A DNA stretch of 64,000 nt from Heloderma charlesbogerti (taxonomy: Eukaryota > Chordata > Lepidosauria > Squamata > Helodermatidae). Positions within the stretch are counted from its first letter, which is position 1. Each line of letters opens with the position of its first letter. Below are positions 1 to 11,139 of this stretch, one piece after another. Location: NCBI GenBank assembly GCA_026122225.1, contig JANEZZ010000734.1, positions 248,001-312,000 of the forward strand, given 5' to 3'. A program made the position numbers and the translations under genes. Under the pieces are notes generated by a model. It was not told where the DNA came from, searched no databases, and was given only the letters and a program-made list of their open reading frames with translations.

Positions 1-25
1 GAAGCCACTGTTTTACACAGAAAAC

Positions 26-280
26 TTTATTTATTTATTTATTACATTTCTATCCCACCTTTTTTTCCTCCTTAAGGAACCCAAGGCGGCGTACATGGTC
101 CTCCTCCTCCTCCATTTTATCCTCACAACAACAACCCTGTGAGGTGGGTTGGGCTGAGAGTCTGCGACTGGCCAAAAGTCACCCAGTGAGCTTCCGTGGC
201 TGAGTGGGGACTAGAACCCGGATCTCCCAACTCCCAGTCCAACAGTCTCGCCACTACACCACATTGGCTTTCCTTCTTCT
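26..280 (-). repeat. MIR-like tRNA-derived SINE
   Basis: On the minus strand this reads as a tRNA-like head with a degenerate B box (GGTTCTAGTCCCC), a core with GTCACTGGGTGACTTTTGG-like and CCTCACAGGGTTGTTGTGAG segments, and a tail ending in ATAAATAAATAA. A second copy lies at 15276-15485. This layout is common in reptile genomes. The exact family name is not claimed. Confidence 0.75.
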
Positions 281-402
281 TAATTTTTTGAATGTATAAT
301 TAGATATCGGCCCATTCTGTAATTTAATAATTGTGTTTTCCCTTTCCTATCGGGGGGAAAATTGACAGCTTTAGCCCACTGCCTGGGGTGGCCTCTTACG
401 CA

Positions 403-999
403 TAGGGGTGTCGGAGGAATCCATTTTAGGGTGAAGTTCACCAAGCTTTCAGTAGCTTGGCCCCCCGAACTCCAGCTTGCTTACCTATGAGCTGTCCCAA
501 CTCAATCTGTATCTGTATTGAGTTAGGCCAGCTTGCGGATTTTTTTTGCCATTTATGCAAATCACAGCTGTAATTTGTGCAAATTGCAACTGTAATATGC
601 TTAATTTGTGCAAATTGTAGGTGCAATTTGCTAAGAATTAAGCATATTTATGCAAATTGTGCAAACGTTTTCTTAAAACTGCAATTTACATGAATTACGG
701 CCATAATTTGTCCAATTTGTGACTGCAATATGCTTAATCTGTGCAAATCGTAAGTGCAGTTTGCACTAAATTAAGCATGTTACGGCTGCAATTTCTGCAA
801 ATTATGGCCGCAATCTGCATAAATTATGTAAATTTGGCTGTAATTTGGGTAAATGGCGATTTTAATGAGAAAAAGCCAGTTCCCAGATTTTAGGAAAAAG
901 CTGGCAGGTTGAACTCGCAAATGTAAAACTGAGCTGGGGGCTCCACGGAAATCTGACAGGCCCAAGAAGGGCCAGATTTCCTTGCGATGGCCATCCCTA
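403..999. mobile_element. TAGGGATG-family hAT-like element, AT-rich interior variant
   Basis: It starts TAGGGGTGTCGG and ends GGCCATCCCTA, matching the termini of the other family members. It is flanked by CTTACGCA (395-402) and CTTAGGCA (1000-1007), an 8-bp duplication with one mismatch. Unlike its relatives it lacks the GATAGGCTACGT palindromes. Positions 545-860 instead hold a degenerate series of AATTTGTGCAAATT-like units with AT-rich half-palindromes. No coding sequence is present. Assignment to hAT rests on terminus and duplication length only. Confidence 0.7.
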
Positions 1000-1007
1000 C
1001 TTAGGCA

Positions 1008-1361
1008 TTGCCACAAAAGAGGACACAGTTTTGCAAAAAAATTGTATGTGCTAATTTATACGTATTGATGCAAATTTAGGAATTATTAATATAATTTCAA
1101 AACAAATATAATGTATCTCACCAAAGTGGGGAAAACTATGACCAGGTGACCTGTGTGCCTACTCAGTCTGCAGTCCAGGTGCTAACTGTGGAAGGGCAAC
1201 TTGAAGGCCCTTGTTCTCCCTTCTGATGGTTCTTTATCTTTAAAGCAGATGTGGACTAGACAGTCCTTCCAGTAGAGGACACCTTCAAAGAGGTGACTGT
1301 CCTCTGACAGCCCTTCAAGTAGAGGACTGTCCTCTGCAAAGTAGGACACATGGCTACCCTA
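1008..1361 (-). repeat. Dispersed repeat, GTGGCCAC/GTCCTCT family, copy 1
   Basis: The plus strand shows the reverse complement of a repeat that recurs at 3749, 10445, 33045, 47930, 48785 and 53584. Shared marks are the terminal GGCTACCCTA, several GAGGACTGTCCTCT-like inverted repeats, ACCAGGTGACCTGTGTGCC, and an AT-rich stretch with ATGCAAATTTAG. It is probably an old non-autonomous DNA element, but no clear target duplication was found. Confidence 0.6.
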
Positions 1362-3748
1362 CCATTGCCTGAAACCTTCCTTTAATGCATAGTAGGCAAT
1401 CCAATAACCATGCATCATGGTTTTCTGGCATATAAGATGGCCGACTGATCTGCAAAGGATGCATGAAGGAGAGATACACAGCCTGTTCAACATTTGTGCC
1501 TTAAACAGCCTGATCTGTAGAAATCAGCAAGTGAAGCTTTGCATGGCATGGAGTTAAGCATTATCACCTGTAGCTGCTAATGTCTACACTCAAACTGCTG
1601 TTAACGGCACAGGAGCTGGTTAAAACACTGGTGACCCTCATAGTACACAGACTTGGTTCCAGCACGGAGCCATCAGTATACTCCTGACTACCTTTCCTGT
1701 GTTGTACTGCTGCTACCTCCTTGGCTCAGTAGGCTAGAAGCAAAACTACACGAAAACGCAAGAAGGGTGCATACACAACGCAGTCAAGCCATGCACAAAC
1801 GGCCTCTCGAAATTCACTGACAACGTCACCAAATGTATCCAGGGGGAAGAGAAATTCTCCATCAATTCTCTAGCAGGTATGGCTCAGCATTGGCAGGGGT
1901 TATAGCACAGTTTCTTTTTCGAGTGCTGTTTTTTGCATTTCATCAACTGTGTTGGCTGCCTAGCCCCCATTCTGCATCCCCCACAGTACAGGTTGAGGGG
2001 GAGCAATGTTGTGTCCAGCTCCAGGTAAAAGATGGCCCTAGTGCTGTGCCAAAATCTGTCCTCCAAATTCCTGAAAGTTTTCTTTCCCTATAAAAGAGGC
2101 TTCGACTCTTTTGTCTCATTGTTGGGGTATTTTATAATTTATTTTGGTGACGTTTTTTCTGCTTACCTAATCACTGCAAAATGGTTGAGGATGCTGTGTG
2201 TGTGTTTCTGTTCTATTACACAGCTTTCCATTGCTCTGCAGCATCTGCCTGTGCTCCCTAATCTAAAAGGCCTTATGGGACAAATTACCTCATGATGTCT
2301 TCCCCTGGGTTTTAATTGAAGTGCAGGAAGATGAGGCAGCAACAGGCTGCCAGAGAGAGGATTTATAATGAAAGGCGGGATGCTCACACATGCTCTCAGA
2401 CACCTCATAAGTAAGGTAAGCACAAGAATCCCAAACCCAACAAAGCAAAATTTCTTAGTAATGTTCTTCTTTGAATTTCTTTTCAAAAACAATTTCCTTT
2501 CTAACAAATTGAATGAGAATGGTAAAAAAAAAAAAAGTAGAAGGTTTTTTTTGGTACAACACTACAATGTAGTAGCACTAGAGTGATTCTTATTTTTGGA
2601 CTTGGCTTGTGCTGCAGAGGCCCAAATTGTTAGCCATCATGGATAGAATGTTTACAGGAATTGTGAGGGATGTGGAAATCATGACTGGGAAATCCTTTAA
2701 GGCAATGTCATGCCACTTTGCAGCTACTATAGTTTCATAGTTTTGATTAAAAAATTATGAAACAATAGTAGATAAAATGTGCTGTAACACTGGGATGGAA
2801 CCTGTTCTGACAGGATCATCAAGCAAGTTCTGATACTTATCAAGCACAGAAGATCTTGTACTTTTGAATGAGATCTCCTGTAAGAGCAGGCTTGACATCT
2901 ACTGGATTTGATAAGTATCATACATTGCTTTACGGTTCTCTCAGAACTGGCTGCATCCTTGGAAACATCTGGTTGACCTTCCCAAATTAGAATGAGAAGT
3001 GTGGCTTTTGTGTGTAGTTATATTCTCATCCAGTGCCTGGTTCTTTTATAGATGTTTAAATGAAAGAGTTCTTACCGGGGTGGAAAGCTCCCATGCTTCT
3101 CATGGTTTCAGACAAAAGGAAATAAATGCTTTCCTTGGAATGGCTGTCTAATAGCCCTAAAATAATGGAACACACAAGAAAGTGAAAACAGACAGTAGAA
3201 AAGCTAATGGAAACTTGCAAAACACAATGTACTTTGCTGGGGTCTGTTGGAAGACGATGCACGAACATTATACCAAAGTAACAAAGGCATTCACATGAAG
3301 GATCGTCTTGCTCTAAATATTAAAAAATGAAGCAAATGTTAAGACATTTAAAAAAAAAACTCTAAGAAGGGCAAGGCTGAAGCCATTATTGGTGAAGCAC
3401 AAGCCTCTTTTAAATCTCCAGTAACTCCACCATAAATAAAGATAAACATCACTCAGCCTTTCAGTTTGAAACAAGGGATGTCCGACCTAACATCAGATTA
3501 GCTCTCAGGCAAAACAGCTAACTACAGACCCGAACAGGTCTTGTCTTTATGAGGCCACAGACTAGGAATTTTAATCAGCCTTGAACTGTCCTCTAACTGC
3601 ATGCAAGTTGCTGGAGCCTGTGTGTGCCATCCTGGGAGGAAGCTGTTTTCTCCCAGGCTTGAAACCCAGGCAAGTCAGAACAGGTGTCCTTTTTGCTTGG
3701 AGTGGTGTGCAAGCCCAACTTGGAAGCTTCTACATGAGTGACAGAGCT
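1362..3748. other. No recognised gene or repeat
   Basis: Ordinary AT-leaning sequence with a short A-run near 2524. Open frames here are short, lack exon-like borders and resemble no known protein. Nothing else is supported. Confidence 0.6.
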
Positions 3749-3965
3749 AAGGTGGCCATGTGTCCTCTTTTACAGAGGGCAGTCCTCTATTCGTCCAATT
3801 CTGGTTTAAAGATTAAGAACTGTAAGAACTGTTGCCCAATTCTGGTTAGCACCTGGACAGCAGACTTATGCAGGCACTCAGGCCACCTGGTCACAGTCAC
3901 CCACATTATGGTGAGATGTACTGTATTTCTATTTACATTATAATTATTATTTCAAATTTTGTAGC
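3749..3965 (+). repeat. Dispersed GTGGCCAC/GTCCTCT family, copy 2
   Basis: It begins with AAGGTGGCCATGTGTCCTC and continues through CAGAGGGCAGTCCTCTATTC, a TTTAAAGATTAAGAACTG segment and the CACCTGGTCACAGT block of the family. It then runs into the AT-rich tail and is truncated near 3965. Confidence 0.55.
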
Positions 3966-4178
3966 CAGGGGAGCCTCCCACTACAGAAGACATCTGGCTC
4001 AGGGCCCCCTTAGCTGTGCCTCTGGGCTCAGTTGTTCAGTCATGACACGAAACCATGCTCTGTGGTAACTATGGTTAAGAATCGACAGGAATATGGATTC
4101 CTGGAACTGGAAGTTCAAGCTTCCAGACCTACCATAGGCAAACCATGGATTTGAGCTGCTTGGTTCTCATTTGCTTAG
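3966..4178. other. No recognised feature
   Basis: A short gap between repeats. It contains an AAACCATG...CATGGTTT-like imperfect fold-back (4048-4150), otherwise nothing recognisable. Confidence 0.5.
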
Positions 4179-4804
4179 CACTCAGCTAGGGATGGCAGAG
4201 AATTCCGCCACGGATCTCAGTGAGGCCAAATGCCAGTGCATTCGGCCCCCTGAACTCCATGGCGGAACAGCCTGCCACCTCCCCGTGGATCCCCCCCGGG
4301 ACGAGACTTACCTGGGGTGGATGTTCCGGGCGCCGGCGGCTCCAGTGGAGGCGGCTGGTCTTCCAACCGGCCGCCATCGCCATTTCCAGTCTTGTTAAAA
4401 AAAAAAAAGACGTGAAGGGCTACATAAATCTTTACGTAGCCCATCATGGCTGGGTGGGTTTAAAAAAACAACCGCGTATGCAAATGGTGGCGGCTATGGC
4501 CGCCGCCATTTGCGTTCCTTATTTTTGGCCATCTTAGTCTACATAAATATTTACATAGACTATGACGGCGAAAATAAAGGGGAATGCAAATAGTGTAGCA
4601 GGCGCTATTTGCGTCCCTTTTTGATTCGCCATTTTAGCCTACGTAAATATTTACGTAGGTTAAAACGGTGAATCAAAAAGGGACGCAAATAGTGCCCGCT
4701 ATGCTATTTGCGTTCCCCTTTATTTTCGCCGTCATAGTCTACGTAAATATTTACGTAGATTCAGACGGCCAAAAATAAGGAACGCAAATGGTGGCGGCCG
4801 TAGC

Positions 4805-5784
4805 TAGGGGTGGACGAAAGTCACTTACCTTTTCTCGCAGCTTGTTCACGGTGGGGGGGAGGCGCTTCGCTGCTCCCCCCGCGAAGTTCAGGCTGGGGGG
4901 GGAGGCTTCCCGCCTCGCCCGGCCGAAATTCAGGCCGGCGGGGAGGCTTCCCACCTCGCCCGGCCAAAATTCAGGCCGGGGAGGAGGCTTGCCGCCTCGC
5001 CCGGCCGCGAACGCGAAAGTTAAAACAAAAAACAAAAAAACGCCCCCTGATAGGCTACGTGACGATTCACGTAGCCTATCACGGCTAGTTCTGCAAAGTC
5101 AGCCGTGATAGGCTACGTCAATCATCACGTAGCCTATCACGGGTGACTTAAAAAAAAAAAAAAGCGCGTACGCGAATGGCGGCCCCCATAGGGAGCTGCC
5201 ATTCGCGTTCCTTATTTAGTTGCTGTAGTCTACGTAAATGTTTACGTAGACTACGGCGAAAATAAGGGCAATGCAAATAGCATTGCCCTTATTTTCGCCG
5301 TAGTCTACGTAAACATTTACGTAGACTACAGCGACCAAATAAGGAATGGGAATGGCGGCTCCCTATGGGGGCCGCCATTATCCATACACACTTTTTTTTT
5401 TTTTTTTAAGTCACCCGTGATAGGCTACGTCAATCGTCACGTAGCCTATCACGGCTGACTTTGCAAATCTAGCCGTGATAGGCTACGTGAATCATCACGT
5501 AGCCTATCAGGGGACGTTTTTTTTTTTTTCTTTTATTGCAATGGCGGCGACGGCAGCCGGTCGAAAGACCGGCTGCCGCTCCCGCCCCGCTCGAACACCC
5601 ACCAAACCGCCAGCTGGACCCGTCGCCGGGAGGGACATTCAGGGAAGGTAAGTCCCGTCCCGGGGGGGGGGGTTGCTGGGGGCAGGGTGGGTGCGGAGGA
5701 TTTCTCCCCGAAACTTGTTCGGGGGGCCGAACACGTTGGCGCTCGACCCCCGAAGTTTCGGGGAGAAATTCTCCGCCATCCCTA
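4805..5784. mobile_element. Nested TAGGGATG-family element (Y left end, X right end)
   Basis: It starts TAGGGGTGGACGAAAG and ends CTCCGCCATCCCTA. The exact 8-bp duplication GCCGTAGC flanks it (4797-4804 and 5785-5792), showing insertion into the outer element at the middle of its GGCGGC/GCCGCC palindrome. The Y arm has repeated GGGGGGAGGC blocks. The X arm has the GAGAAATTCTCC and CGGCAGCCGG palindromes. The centre is a palindrome of about 480 bp. Splice-donor-like GGTAAG sits near each end, facing outward (reverse complement at 4824-4830, forward at 5645-5653). It is non-autonomous. Confidence 0.92.
5037..5518. repeat. Large palindrome composed of smaller palindromes
   Basis: Both arms read the same in opposite directions around a centre near 5277 (GGGCAATGC...GCATTGCCC). 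Each arm contains two GATAGGCTACGT/ACGTAGCCTATC palindromes, one GTAGTCTACGTAAA/TTTACGTAGACTAC palindrome, a GCGAATGGCGGC block and an A-run or T-run. Single-stranded DNA or RNA could fold either as one long hairpin or as a row of short ones. Arms are close to identical by eye but not perfect. Confidence 0.85.
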
Positions 5785-6082
5785 GCCGTAGCTGCCGCCA
5801 TTTGCGTACGCGTTCCCCCCCCCCCCGAGCCCTCCACGACCAGAAATCCAGCTGCGGACGGCTCTGGGCTGGGCTGGACCTGGCCGGCTGCTCCACGGAG
5901 CTGCCGTGGAGCACAGCCAGCCATCGAGGATTCCGGGGGGAGGAACGGATCGCCTCCCCCCCCGTCGAGGATTCCGGGGGGAGGGACGGAATGCCTCCTC
6001 CCCCACCATCAACATAATCCGCAAAAGGTAATTATTAAGGTAAAAGGTAATTACCTCACTTTTGTACATCCCTACACTCAGC

Positions 6083-6690
6083 TTCATTAAGTCCATAAGT
6101 TCACTTCTATCTCCATGGTGAAGTAGTCTCTTCAGGAGGAGCAACTCCCATTTTCATGGTGCAGCAACCTCTTGAGACAGGGCTGAATCAATCAGATGCT
6201 GCCTTGGGGAGGTGAATAGCCAATTAACAAATCTCTCTGGCCATGCACACCTAAAGGCAGTATCTGATTAGTTCAGCTCGCTGCTACTCAAATTTACGAC
6301 AATAATCACTGGTGAGTGTACATTGCTGCCTGTCGGGAGGTTGCTCGGCCCCCCAGACCATGGGGCCTTTCAACTGTGCTTCATATTGTGGCCTTTGTGG
6401 CACCACTGACTGAGCCACTGAGTCAGTTGGTTTGTCCATTTAGCCTAGTATTGTTAGCAGGGGTTTCCAAACTTTTTGAGCCCATGGGCCCATCTGGCAA
6501 TTAGAGAAACTGTTCTGGGCATCAGCACAAAATGGCTGCCATGGGACAAGTAACCTGCCCAAAGGACTGACTGTGAGGCAGAAGAAACCCCCAAAACAAA
6601 ATGTTTGAACCCAGTCTTCTGTACCAACAGAAACCTATTGCACAGAAGGCGAACTCTCCCACCTATCCTCTGGCAACCAACTCATTTCCA
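6083..6690. other. Mostly unrecognised; possible hAT end at 6459
   Basis: CAGGGGTTTCCAAACTTTTT at 6459 looks like the end of a different, older hAT element. No partner end or 8-bp duplication was found. The rest holds nothing recognisable. Confidence 0.4.
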
Positions 6691-6698
6691 CCCCCACC

Positions 6699-7536
6699 TA
6701 GGGATGGATGAAAGGGACTTACCTCGTCCCGCAGCTTGCTTCGCGGTGGGGGGGAGGTGCTTCACTTCTCCCCCCGAAATTCAGGCCGGGGGGGAGGCGC
6801 CCCATCCCTCACCGGCGAAATTCAGGTCGGGGAGGAGCGCCCCGTCTCCCCAGCCGCGAAAAAAAAAAGTACAGAAAAAAACCCACACACACCCATGATA
6901 GGCTACGTGACGATTTACTTAGCCTATCACGGCTAGATTTCCAAAGTCAGCCGTGATAGGCTATGTAAATCGTCACGTAGCCTATCACGGGTGACTTCGA
7001 AAAAAAAAGCACGTATGCAAATGGCGGCGCCCATCGGGCGCCGCCATTTGCGTTCCTTATTTGGACGGGGTAGTCTACGTAAAGATTTACGTAGACTACG
7101 GAGAAAATAAGGGCAACGCATAGCGTTCTTATTTTCGCCGTAGTCTACGTAAATCCTTACGTAGACTACCCCTGTCCAAATAAGGAACGGAAATGGCGCT
7201 GCCCATGGGGCGCCGCCATTTGCGTATGCGCTTCCCCCCCAAGTTACCCGTGATAGCCTACATGACGATTTACGTAGCCTATCACGGCTGACTTTGGAAA
7301 TCTAGCCGTGATAGGCTACGTAAATCGTCACGTAGCGTATCACGGGTGTGTTTTTTTGTTTTAACTTAACTTTTTTATTTTGTAATGGCAGCAGCCGGTC
7401 AGGAAACCCGCCGCTGAGAAGGACATTCGCCGAAGGTAAGTCCCATCCCGGGGGGGGGGGGGCGGAGAATTTCCCCACCGAATGCGTCGGCACTCGGCCT
7501 CCCAAAGGTTCGTGGAGAAATTCTCCGCCATCCCTG
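6699..7536. mobile_element. TAGGGATG-family hAT-like element (Y-X type)
   Basis: It starts TAGGGATGGATGAAAG and ends CTCCGCCATCCCTG, the last base differing from the usual A. The exact duplication CCCCCACC flanks it (6691-6698, 7537-7544). A Y-type arm with GGGGGGGAGGCG blocks is on the left and an X-type arm on the right. Between them is a large palindrome of about 460 bp (roughly 6885-7345) built of GATAGGCTACGT and GTAGTCTACGT units around a GCAACGCATAGCGTT centre. No coding capacity. Confidence 0.9.
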
Positions 7537-7544
7537 CCCCCACC

Positions 7545-8389
7545 CCTTTTTCTCTCTCACCCTGGATAACCACACATACAAACATGCACTCTGTCTGTCA
7601 GACACAACTGTCCATACATATACACACCATCAACATATTGTGCATGTGTGTGTGCGTGCATGCATGCATCTATATGTGCATGTATGTACACCCCTCTCCT
7701 CTCTGCAAGTGCCAAAAAGCCAGACTCTTTCTTTCAGGACCACTCCAAAATCCCCCCTTCTCTCTTGACCATCCCCAAACTCTTTCACTCTGTGGCCCTC
7801 GTTCATTCAGACATACAGGAACATATCCCTCCCAATCCCCCAGCTTGTTCTGCAATGGCTTCCCCACCCCTCTACTTCTCGCCCTAGCTCCCACATTGCT
7901 GCTTCCTGCTGGCTTCCCTGACCCCATGCTGTCTTACTGATGTCATTTTTAGCGTCGCCCCCACTGCTCCCTCTAGCCTCCCTGCTTACCAACAACAGGG
8001 GTCCCTTTTTCTTTTCTCTTTTTCTCAGTGACCAGGTGCATTGCAAAGGAAAGCACTGGCCTGCAGCTGCCCACCATCTTAATTTCCAAATAACGTCTCT
8101 GAGCCCCATGTGCAGCCCAGAGGCATTCATGGGAAATGAAAATGGCAGTGGCTTGAGGTTCTCACTTTGCTTTGACGTGATCCCAGCTGTTGCTAAGAAA
8201 GCATATTTTTAAAAAAGTGGGAGAGGTGGGGCACCTTGATGAGGACCAAGGAAGGTGTCTGGGGCATACTGGTGTTCATGAGTAGCCCAGCTCTAGGCCA
8301 AGGTCTTTCTCAGCGCTACTTCCTTTGAACCCATTTAACTGAAGACATCAGGAATAGAGCTCAGCATAGGCCATGCCAAGTGTTCTGGC
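7545..8389. other. No recognised gene or repeat
   Basis: Contains a short GTGTGTGTGCGTGCATGCATG simple-sequence stretch near 7645. Nothing else is recognised. Confidence 0.5.
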
Positions 8390-9550
8390 TGGGGTTTATT
8401 TCATTTATTTTTATTATTTATTTACAATATTTATATAACGCTCCTCATCAGAAGATTTCAGAGTGGTGAACAACATGACAAAAGAATAAAACAATGGTTA
8501 AAAGAGTTAAAACATTTTTCTAAAAAGACAAACCCCCACAATGTGGAGTTTAACACACCATGGCTGGTCATGCAAGGAAGGCCTCTTGAAATAACGCCTT
8601 CAGGAGGTGCTGGAAGCAACACAATTTTGGCACCTGCCTGACCTCTAAAGGTAGGGAATTCCAGAGGAAGGAGGCCACCACACTGAAGGCTCTTTTCCTG
8701 GTTGACTCCAACCGGGCCATGGAACCTGCCCTCTGATGAGCTCAGTGACCGGACAGGTTGGTAAGGAGGCGCTTTTTCAGGTATCCTGGTCCCAAGTTGT
8801 TTAGGGCTTTGTACACTAGTACTGATACCTTAAACCTGGCCCCGTAGCGAATAGGCAGCCAGTGCAGTTCCCTCAGCAAAGGAGTCACATGCTGAAAAGG
8901 CAGCTCCCGACAACAGCTGAGCTGCTGCATTCTGCACTAGCTCCAGCTTCTGGACCAGCCTTTAGGGTAGCCCCACATACAGCGCATTGCAGTAATCCAG
9001 TCCTGAGGTTACTGATGCGTGTACCACTGTGGTCAAGATATCCCTCTCCAGGAGAGGCCGTAGCTGGCAAACCATCCGAAGCTGGTAAAAGGCACTCCGA
9101 GCCGCTGCACCACTTGGGCTTCCAGCGACAATGATGGATCTAGGAGTACCCCCAGACTATGGACCTGATCTTTCAGAGGGAGTGCAACCCCATCCAGAAC
9201 AGGCAATGAGCCTATCTCCCAGACCCGGGAACCACTCACGCACAGGGCTTCTGTCTTGCCAGGATTCTGCTTCAATTTATTGGCCCTCATCCAGCCCATT
9301 ACTGAGTCTAGGCACTGAATCAGGACTTGAACAGCCTCTCCTGATTCAGATGTCACAGGGAGATAGAGCTGTTGGGCGTCCATCAGGCACTGAAGGAGAT
9401 CCAGGAAGCAGCAGACTGTAACTGGCAACACAGAACCTACTAGCCCCTTAAAGAGTGCTCCGTCAGAGCTGCTAGGCTGGGGCAGCTCTTCATGAAAGGA
9501 GCTACTGTTCTGGCAAGCAGCTAGCAGCAACTGAGGTCTTAAGTAGACTG
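8390..9550 (-). mobile_element. 5'-truncated L2-type LINE
   Basis: Minus-strand translation gives the C-terminal part of an L2-clade reverse transcriptase: a WMRANKLKQNPGKTE segment, then VHSLGVLLDPSLSLEAQV near 9100, and RELHWLPIRYGARFKV with LNNLGPGYL near 8800. Frames are broken and the YADD motif lies outside the retained part or is mutated. The 3' end at low coordinates ends in a TATTTATTTA-type tail. It is an old fragment. CR1 is a related alternative but fits less well. Confidence 0.8.
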
Positions 9551-10444
9551 GTCAGTGCAGAAGTGCCACCTCCCACTGAATACTGACTGCAACCTTACAG
9601 AGCTCATTTCTGCAATCTTAAGCTCTTATACTGCAGAGGGACTTGAGAGGCTTTGGGAGAGCCATGCATGGAGGGTGATAGGAAGGCTGGGTCCTTGAGT
9701 CTGGGGGATGCATCAGCAGTGCCTGATGCTCCTTCCAGGTGCGGGGTGACCAGTGTCCCATTGGGTTCAGAGTCCTTTCCGAGGGAATGCCTAGCCTCCA
9801 GACCCAGGGCCATGCCACTGTGGCCACAGCCTATGCTTCCTCATCTCTGTGGTTAAGGGGGTTTATCATGCTTCTTCTAAGTCTACCTTGTTTCTCATGT
9901 CCTTCTCTTCTTTCCATCTGAACAGCAATACAATTTTATAACTCTTTGGCATAATCAAATATACACTCTCCTCAGCACTTAAGCTTCAGGCAGGGATGGT
10001 ACACGCCAGGCACTCTATTCATCAGTATTTGACCTCCGCATGGAGGCCGGACCAGAGAAACTGATTGCTTTCCGCCACAGTCAAAGCAGCTCTTAAACAT
10101 GCTGCCATGCTGTGGACCTCATTATAGATGGTGCAGAGAAGCAGAATGAAACACCTTTTCCAGTGGTAACAAAATACTTTTTTTAGGCTTAGGAAGGCAG
10201 AGTATTTTGGAAACAAAACACTTCAGCCAGAATCCATTAGCAAAATAATAATAGTACAACTCTTGTCTCTGGTACAAATAAGGACAAGAAGAAAGAATGG
10301 GCTGGCTTGCACGACAGATCTGAATATGTTACCAAGATAGTATTAGCAAAGTAACTAGCAAAGCACCTTAGATAGGGGAGGTCTGTGCAGTTTTTGGCTA
10401 GAGACATATTGCACCCACCTGCAATTTCCCTCTTATTAAAGGCC
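9551..10444. other. No recognised gene or repeat
   Basis: Short open frames only, without exon borders or recognisable proteins. Confidence 0.5.
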
Positions 10445-10830
10445 AGATTAGGGTAGCCAGATGTCCTTTACAGAGGACAGCCTTCTATTTTGAGAGCTGC
10501 CCAAGGACAGTCCTTTATTTGAAGGTGTCCTCTATCTGAAAAGCTGTCCAGTCCAAGTCCGGTTTAAAGATAAAGACCCATCCAAAGAGAGAGCAGCAGG
10601 GGCCTTGACATTGCCCATCAACAACCCCTGGACAACAGACTGAGCAGGCACACAGGTCACCTGGTCAGTCTTCCCACTATGGTAAGATCTATCATATTTC
10701 TATTAAAATTATACATATTGTCTCTAAATTTGCATTTATGCATATAAATTAGCATATGCAAATTGGTCTCTTTTGTCCTGTTTTGGGGTAATTAATTTCT
10801 TCTTTTTTAGCAATGTGCAAGTGGCCACTC
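10445..10830 (+). repeat. Dispersed GTGGCCAC/GTCCTCT family, copy 3 (near full length)
   Basis: It begins AGGGTAGCCAGATGTCC and ends AAGTGGCCACTC, so it shows both presumed termini. Between are GAGGACAGCCTTCTATT, GTCCAGTCCAAGTCCGG, CAGGTCACCTGGTCAGT and an AT-rich ATGCATATAAATTAGCATATGCAAATT stretch read in parts. The inverted terminal GTGGCCAC-like sequence suggests a DNA transposon. The target duplication is not clear. Confidence 0.6.
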
Positions 10831-11139
10831 TGCCCTCGATCAGGCATGGAAGGCAGGCTTTGCCTGCACTGCAACCATATTCCCAGCAAAATATATTGCA
10901 GTGTATCTTCCCTGTTAAGAGTGTTCTTGTTCAGGCTTCCTTCAAGCAGGGCATTCCACTCTTCCTTTCACCCCCAGAAGTTGTTCTGTTTTTCTTTGCA
11001 GATTCACCCCGAACATTCTGAGCATTCTCACTCCTCATTGGGGTGTTTTGGGAGGGGTTTTGCTCCAAAACACAACAAGGGGGAAATTTTGGCTCTTTAT
11101 GGGTCTTGAAGGGATGGAATTTGAGGGTAGGTGCCTCTC

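Larger units (their letters stand above)
4187..6074. mobile_element. TAGGGATG-family hAT-like element (outer, with nested copy)
   Basis: It starts TAGGGATGGCAGAG and ends GTACATCCCTA. An exact 8-bp duplication CACTCAGC flanks it (4179-4186 and 6075-6082). Removing the nested element 4805-5784 and its duplication leaves about 900 bp. The interior has palindromes such as GTCTACATAAATATTTACAT with its complement and GCAAATGGTGGCGGC facing GCCGCCATTTGCG. The left end resembles the X-type terminus of other copies. The right end is Z-type, with ATTCCGGGGGGAGGGACGG and a repeated GGTAATTA tail. No transposase reading frame is present. CpG richness suggests a fairly recent insertion. Confidence 0.88.

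Noticed and set aside
5811..5826. Long C-run as a sequencing gap or artefact
   Set aside because: C- and G-runs of similar length occur at the same place in other copies of the family, so they are a real part of the elements, although exact run lengths may be unreliable.
4788..6144. Several overlapping open frames of 90-184 codons on both strands in the TAGGGATG elements
   Set aside because: They are Gly/Pro/Arg-rich, appear on both strands at once, recur in every copy as a result of GC-rich repeats and palindromes, and match no domain. They are composition artefacts.
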